Notes under the pieces: generated by a model
The model's input: the letters and a program-made list of their open reading frames with translations, nothing else
Told to the model about the DNA's origin: nothing
Databases searched by the model: none
Assembly (NCBI GenBank): GCA_910588545.1
Contig: CAJUOU010000005.1
Coordinates: 1 to 64,000, forward strand
DNA length: 64,000 nt
Source of the DNA: an uncultured Christensenellaceae bacterium
Lineage (GTDB): Bacteria; Bacillota; Clostridia; Christensenellales; UBA3700
Direction of reading: 5' to 3'
Position numbers and translations under genes: made by a program
Shown here: positions 60,628 to 64,000 of the stretch, piece after piece
Position numbering within the stretch: the stretch's first letter is position 1
Layout: each line of letters begins with the position of its first letter

Positions 60628-63294
60628 ATGAGTTTGTTTAACAAAGAGAAAGATTTTGTTTTGATGGAAATGCAGTCTTCTTTAAACGGTTTGAGCAGTG
60701 CCGAAAGTAAAGCAAGGTTGGAAAAGTACGGGGAAAATAAGCTGACCGAGAAAAAGAAAAAAAGTGCAATTATTGTTTTTTTGGAGCAGTTTAAAGATTT
60801 GCTTGTAATTATTTTGCTAATTGCTGCAATAATCAGTGGCGCAACAGGCGAATGGGCAGGTATGGGCGTAATTTTTGCGGTAATCATAATGAACGCCATT
60901 TTGGGTACTGTGCAGTATTTAAAGGCGGAAAAATCACTTGATGCACTAAAAAAACTATCTGCACCGAGTGCTAAGGTTTTGCGCGACGGCGAAGTTGTAA
61001 CTATCCCGTCCGAGCAAGTGACTGTCGGGGATATTATCGTTTTGGAAGCAGGCGATTTGATTGTAGCTGACGGAAGAATAATCGAAAATTACAGTTTGCA
61101 AGTGAACGAAAGCTCGCTTACGGGGGAGTCGACAGCTGTTGAAAAGACAGATGTGGCTTTGGAGGGCGAAAACATTGCCTTGGGCGACCAAATCAATATG
61201 GTGTTTAGCGGCTCGCTTGTTACATACGGTAGGGCTATTATGGTAGTCACAAGTGTGGGTATGCAAACGGAAATAGGAAAAATCGCAACTTTAATGAACG
61301 AAACAGGAGAAAAGCTGACTCCTCTTCAAAAAAGTTTAAACAAATTCAGCCAAATGCTTGCTATCATCATTATGGTAATAAGCGTTATTGTATTCGGGCT
61401 TACATTATGGCGTAATTTTGATGCGGGCAATGTGCTAAAGTCGGTGCTTAACTCGTTTACATTTGCAATAGCCTTGGCAGTTGCGGCAATACCTGAGGCA
61501 CTTGGCAGCATTGTAACCATTGTGCAGGCAGTAGGTACAAGCAAAATGGCAAAGCAAAATGCTATTATAAAAGACTTATCTGCGGTAGAAACTTTGGGTG
61601 CAGTAAGTGTAATTTGCTCAGACAAAACGGGCACACTTACTCAAAATAAAATGACAACTCAAGATGTTTTTGTAAATGGTAAATTTAAGCGTGGCGAGGA
61701 TATTGATAAGGCGGAGTTTGGAGAAAATATGCTGCTACACGAAATGGTGCTTGTCAATGACAGTACTCATAGGAGTGGGGACGGAATAGGAGACCCGACG
61801 GAAATCGCACTGACCGTACTTGGCGAAAAACATGGTATTGATGAACTTGAATACCGAAAACAATATCCAAGAATTGCAGAGCTTGCATTTGACTCCGACC
61901 GAAAGCTTATGAGTATAGCAAGCGAGTACAACGGTAAAAAGTATATGTTTACAAAAGGTGCTTTGGATGTGATTTTGGATAGGGTGGATAGCATAATCGA
62001 TTGCGGTAAAATCCGTAAATTTACCCCTAATGATAAAAAAATGATTGAAAATGCAAATTTGGAGCTTTCGCAAAAAGGACTAAGGGTTTTGACCTTTGCA
62101 TTTAAAGAATTTGACAAAAACACCATTTCTGCCGAAGACGAGTTTAATTATACATTTGTAGGATTGGTAAGTATGATTGACCCTCCTAGAGAAGAAAGTA
62201 TCGAAGCCGTTCGCCGTGCAAAAATTGCTGGAATCAAAACAATTATGATAACAGGCGACCACAAGATAACTGCTGGAGCAATCGCAAAGCAAATAGGCAT
62301 AATGGATGATGAGGATATTGCTTTGAACGGCGTTGAACTTGACAAAATGTCCGACGAGCAGTTAAACAACATACTTGATAAAGTTACTGTTTATGCAAGA
62401 GTTTCGCCTGAAAATAAAATAAGGATAGTGGAAGCTTGGCAAAGACGCGGTAATATTGTTTCTATGACAGGCGACGGAGTAAACGATTCCCCGGCACTTA
62501 AAAAAGCAGATATCGGCGTAGCTATGGGTATTACAGGTACTGAGGTTAGTAAGGATGCCGCATCAATGATTTTAACCGACGATAATTTTGCTACTATAGT
62601 AAACAGTGTGGCAAATGGTAGATGTGTTTATAACAACATTCGAAATGCGGTAACATTTTTGCTTTCGGGCAATCTTGCGGGAATTTTTTGTATTTTGCTG
62701 ACTTCCGTTATGGGCTGGAATATACCTTTTACAACTATACACTTGTTGTTTATCAATTTGTTAACAGACAGTTTGCCGGCAATAGCAATAGGTATGGAGC
62801 CCGCAGGTAGCGATTTGTTGTTGCAAAAACCGCGAAATCCTAAAGAACCGCTTTTGTCAAGAAATGTACTTTTGTTGATATTGACTCAAGGTTTATTGAT
62901 ATTCGGTGCTACAATGGGTGCATTCGGTTTGGGTAAGTTTGTAGGTATGAGCGATAGTTTGGCTACTACAATGTCATTTTTGACAATTACGCTTGCAAGA
63001 CTTTTCCACGGCTTTAACTGCAGGGGAAGATTGAGCGTTGCAAAATTGGGCATACATACAAATTGGTATGTTGTAGGTGCTTTGGGTGTAGGTGTTTTGT
63101 TAATGTGCTTTGTTACATTTGTACCGGGATTGAATGTTTTGTTTGAAATTTCCGAGGAACTTATCACAAATCCTAAAATGATTGGATACATTGTTTTATT
63201 TGCGATTTTGCCTACTGTTGTTATTCAGCTTGCAAAAATGTCGGTGGAAGTTTACAAATCGATTAAGTCAAAACAAATTAATCAAAATACTTGA
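60628..63294 (+). CDS. P-type cation ATPase (Ca2+/Mn2+ type)
   Basis: 888 residues of the P2 (SERCA/PMCA-like) class. N-terminal helical segment, actuator TGES, phosphorylation motif CSDKTGTLTQ (Asp about 333), nucleotide-binding KGALD, hinge GDGVNDSPAL, and ten membrane spans. ATG 60628 is used because AGGAG is too close to ATG 60622. Sequence alone says Ca2+-type; the upstream Mn2+ riboswitch suggests that it exports Mn2+, as described for similar ATPases (YoaB of Lactococcus). Confidence 0.93.
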   Translation: MSLFNKEKDFVLMEMQSSLNGLSSAESKARLEKYGENKLTEKKKKSAIIVFLEQFKDLLVIILLIAAIISGATGEWAGMGVIFAVIIMNAILGTVQYLKAEKSLDALKKLSAPSAKVLRDGEVVTIPSEQVTVGDIIVLEAGDLIVADGRIIENYSLQVNESSLTGESTAVEKTDVALEGENIALGDQINMVFSGSLVTYGRAIMVVTSVGMQTEIGKIATLMNETGEKLTPLQKSLNKFSQMLAIIIMVISVIVFGLTLWRNFDAGNVLKSVLNSFTFAIALAVAAIPEALGSIVTIVQAVGTSKMAKQNAIIKDLSAVETLGAVSVICSDKTGTLTQNKMTTQDVFVNGKFKRGEDIDKAEFGENMLLHEMVLVNDSTHRSGDGIGDPTEIALTVLGEKHGIDELEYRKQYPRIAELAFDSDRKLMSIASEYNGKKYMFTKGALDVILDRVDSIIDCGKIRKFTPNDKKMIENANLELSQKGLRVLTFAFKEFDKNTISAEDEFNYTFVGLVSMIDPPREESIEAVRRAKIAGIKTIMITGDHKITAGAIAKQIGIMDDEDIALNGVELDKMSDEQLNNILDKVTVYARVSPENKIRIVEAWQRRGNIVSMTGDGVNDSPALKKADIGVAMGITGTEVSKDAASMILTDDNFATIVNSVANGRCVYNNIRNAVTFLLSGNLAGIFCILLTSVMGWNIPFTTIHLLFINLLTDSLPAIAIGMEPAGSDLLLQKPRNPKEPLLSRNVLLLILTQGLLIFGATMGAFGLGKFVGMSDSLATTMSFLTITLARLFHGFNCRGRLSVAKLGIHTNWYVVGALGVGVLLMCFVTFVPGLNVLFEISEELITNPKMIGYIVLFAILPTVVIQLAKMSVEVYKSIKSKQINQNT

Positions 63295-63353
63295 TTTAGC
63301 AAATTAATATGATATAATAAAAATAATAAAATAAATAACTATGGAGAGATTTT

Positions 63354-63797
63354 ATGTTATTGGATGAAATAAGAAGCAAATTCAACGAAGCAAGAAAGAC
63401 AAAGGACGACATCACAAAATCCGCATTGGAGGCAGTTATAGCAAGCGTGCTTTTAAAACAAAAAAGCGGCAAAGGCGAAGTTACTGACAGCGACGTTGTG
63501 GAGTGCGTTAGTAAAGAGATAAAAGTTCAAACGGAAATTGCCGAGCTTTACAAGGAAAAGGACATAAACACTTCAAATATAGCAAGCGGTAAAATTGCCG
63601 TACTAAAGGAATTTTTGCCTGCACAACTTACCGAGGAGGAAGTGCTTGCATTGATAAAGGAAAAAGATATTTACGAAGATTGTTCGCCAAAAACTAAGGG
63701 TATGATAATAAAAAGTATTATGCCATTGCTTGTAGGGAAATTTGATAAAAGCAAAGTTAACGGTTTGGTGGAAGAATATCTTAAAACAAAATGCTAA
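63354..63797 (+). CDS. yqeY: GatB/YqeY-domain protein
   Basis: 147 residues: N-terminal helical domain (LDEIRSKFNEARKTKDDITKSALEAVIA in part) and a C-terminal domain of the GatB/YqeY type (VLKEFLPAQLTEEEV, KGMIIKSIMPLLVGKFD-KSKVNGLV). The family may act in tRNA-dependent amidation or as an accessory to it; the role is unproven. Length is typical. RBS GGAGAG. Its stop overlaps the next start. Confidence 0.93.
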   Translation: MLLDEIRSKFNEARKTKDDITKSALEAVIASVLLKQKSGKGEVTDSDVVECVSKEIKVQTEIAELYKEKDINTSNIASGKIAVLKEFLPAQLTEEEVLALIKEKDIYEDCSPKTKGMIIKSIMPLLVGKFDKSKVNGLVEEYLKTKC

Positions 63798-64000
63798 TCA
63801 CACTTTTAAAACAATTTAATATCGATTTTTGTGCGGTAAATGACGGAAACATTACAAATATAGTTTTTATGTTGCCGTATAAACCTTTTGATAATTACCC
63901 TAAAAACTGTGCGGTTATAGATAGTTTTTATATCGCATCAAATACTTTATACAAAAAGGTTGCGGAGATTGAAAAAGTAGTTTGTGATAGCGGATTTACA
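63791..64000 (+). CDS. 5' end of a gene cut by the window (possible QueG-like)
   Basis: The first 70 codons; the frame is open to the window end. It begins MLITLLKQFNIDFCAVND, overlapping the yqeY stop by 7 bases, and includes NIVFMLPYKPFD and SFYIASNTLYKKV. The pattern of a hydrophobic strand ending LPY-P and a later Y-A-x-x-Y segment resembles the N-terminus of epoxyqueuosine reductase-like Fe-S proteins, but the evidence is thin and the Fe-S motifs would lie outside. Confidence 0.5.
   Translation, partial: MLITLLKQFNIDFCAVNDGNITNIVFMLPYKPFDNYPKNCAVIDSFYIASNTLYKKVAEIEKVVCDSGFT

Overview
The window is a chromosomal segment of a low-G+C, endospore-lineage Firmicute, most likely an anaerobic Clostridia-type gut bacterium. 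Evidence: AT-rich sequence, strong GGAGG ribosome-binding sites, consensus TTGACA-N17-TATAAT promoters, rubrerythrin, NADP-type glutamate dehydrogenase, ECF vitamin transporters, and sporulation-lineage genes (spoIVB, a Spo0A DNA-binding domain, dacF). I cannot name the genus. No rRNA, tRNA or CRISPR array was seen.

1-4.9 kb is an accessory patch: a cupin protein divergent from one HxlR regulator, a DUF4238-like protein, a nitroreductase divergent from a second HxlR regulator, and ribU under an FMN riboswitch. 4.9-9.7 kb is a co-directional run tsaE-tsaB-rimI-hydrolase-murF-ddl (t6A tRNA modification, then peptidoglycan precursor ligases). icd follows, then a large BspA-like leucine-rich-repeat lipoprotein split by a one-base slip in an A7 tract. 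13.7-18.1 kb is infC-rpmI-rplT behind an attenuator leader, a TrmH-type methyltransferase, yebC and proA. Rubrerythrin, a PC4-like protein and a cation antiporter come next.

21.1-25.6 kb keeps the gene order of a sporulation locus (spoIVB, spo0A, membrane protein, deoB, dacF) in an eroded form. The Spo0A homologue has only the C-terminal DNA-binding domain, and the DeoB homologue has lost several residues expected to bind the catalytic metals. An FGGY kinase overlaps an alkyl-DHAP-synthase-like flavoprotein. At 29.3 kb a consensus promoter lies inside a perfect 19-bp inverted repeat ahead of a small HTH protein.

30.9-40.6 kb is a compact, intact operon for a tailless phage-type particle: terminase, small proteins, portal, scaffold, HK97-fold capsid, connector-like proteins, a coiled-coil protein and two holins. 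No integrase, replication, tail-fibre or endolysin gene is visible. It is the best candidate here for a domesticated or gene-transfer-agent-like system.

The rest is murG, a lysophospholipase-like hydrolase, a type IIA topoisomerase pair (parE/parC-like), a large SH3/propeller membrane protein, an unusual alpha-CTD-like/WG-repeat fusion, gdhA, a six-gene coupled operon (YgbA-type NO-associated protein, two ABC half-transporters, ECF S, T and fused A components), a P-type cation ATPase behind a yybP-ykoY (Mn2+) riboswitch, a YqeY protein, and the start of a gene cut by the window edge.
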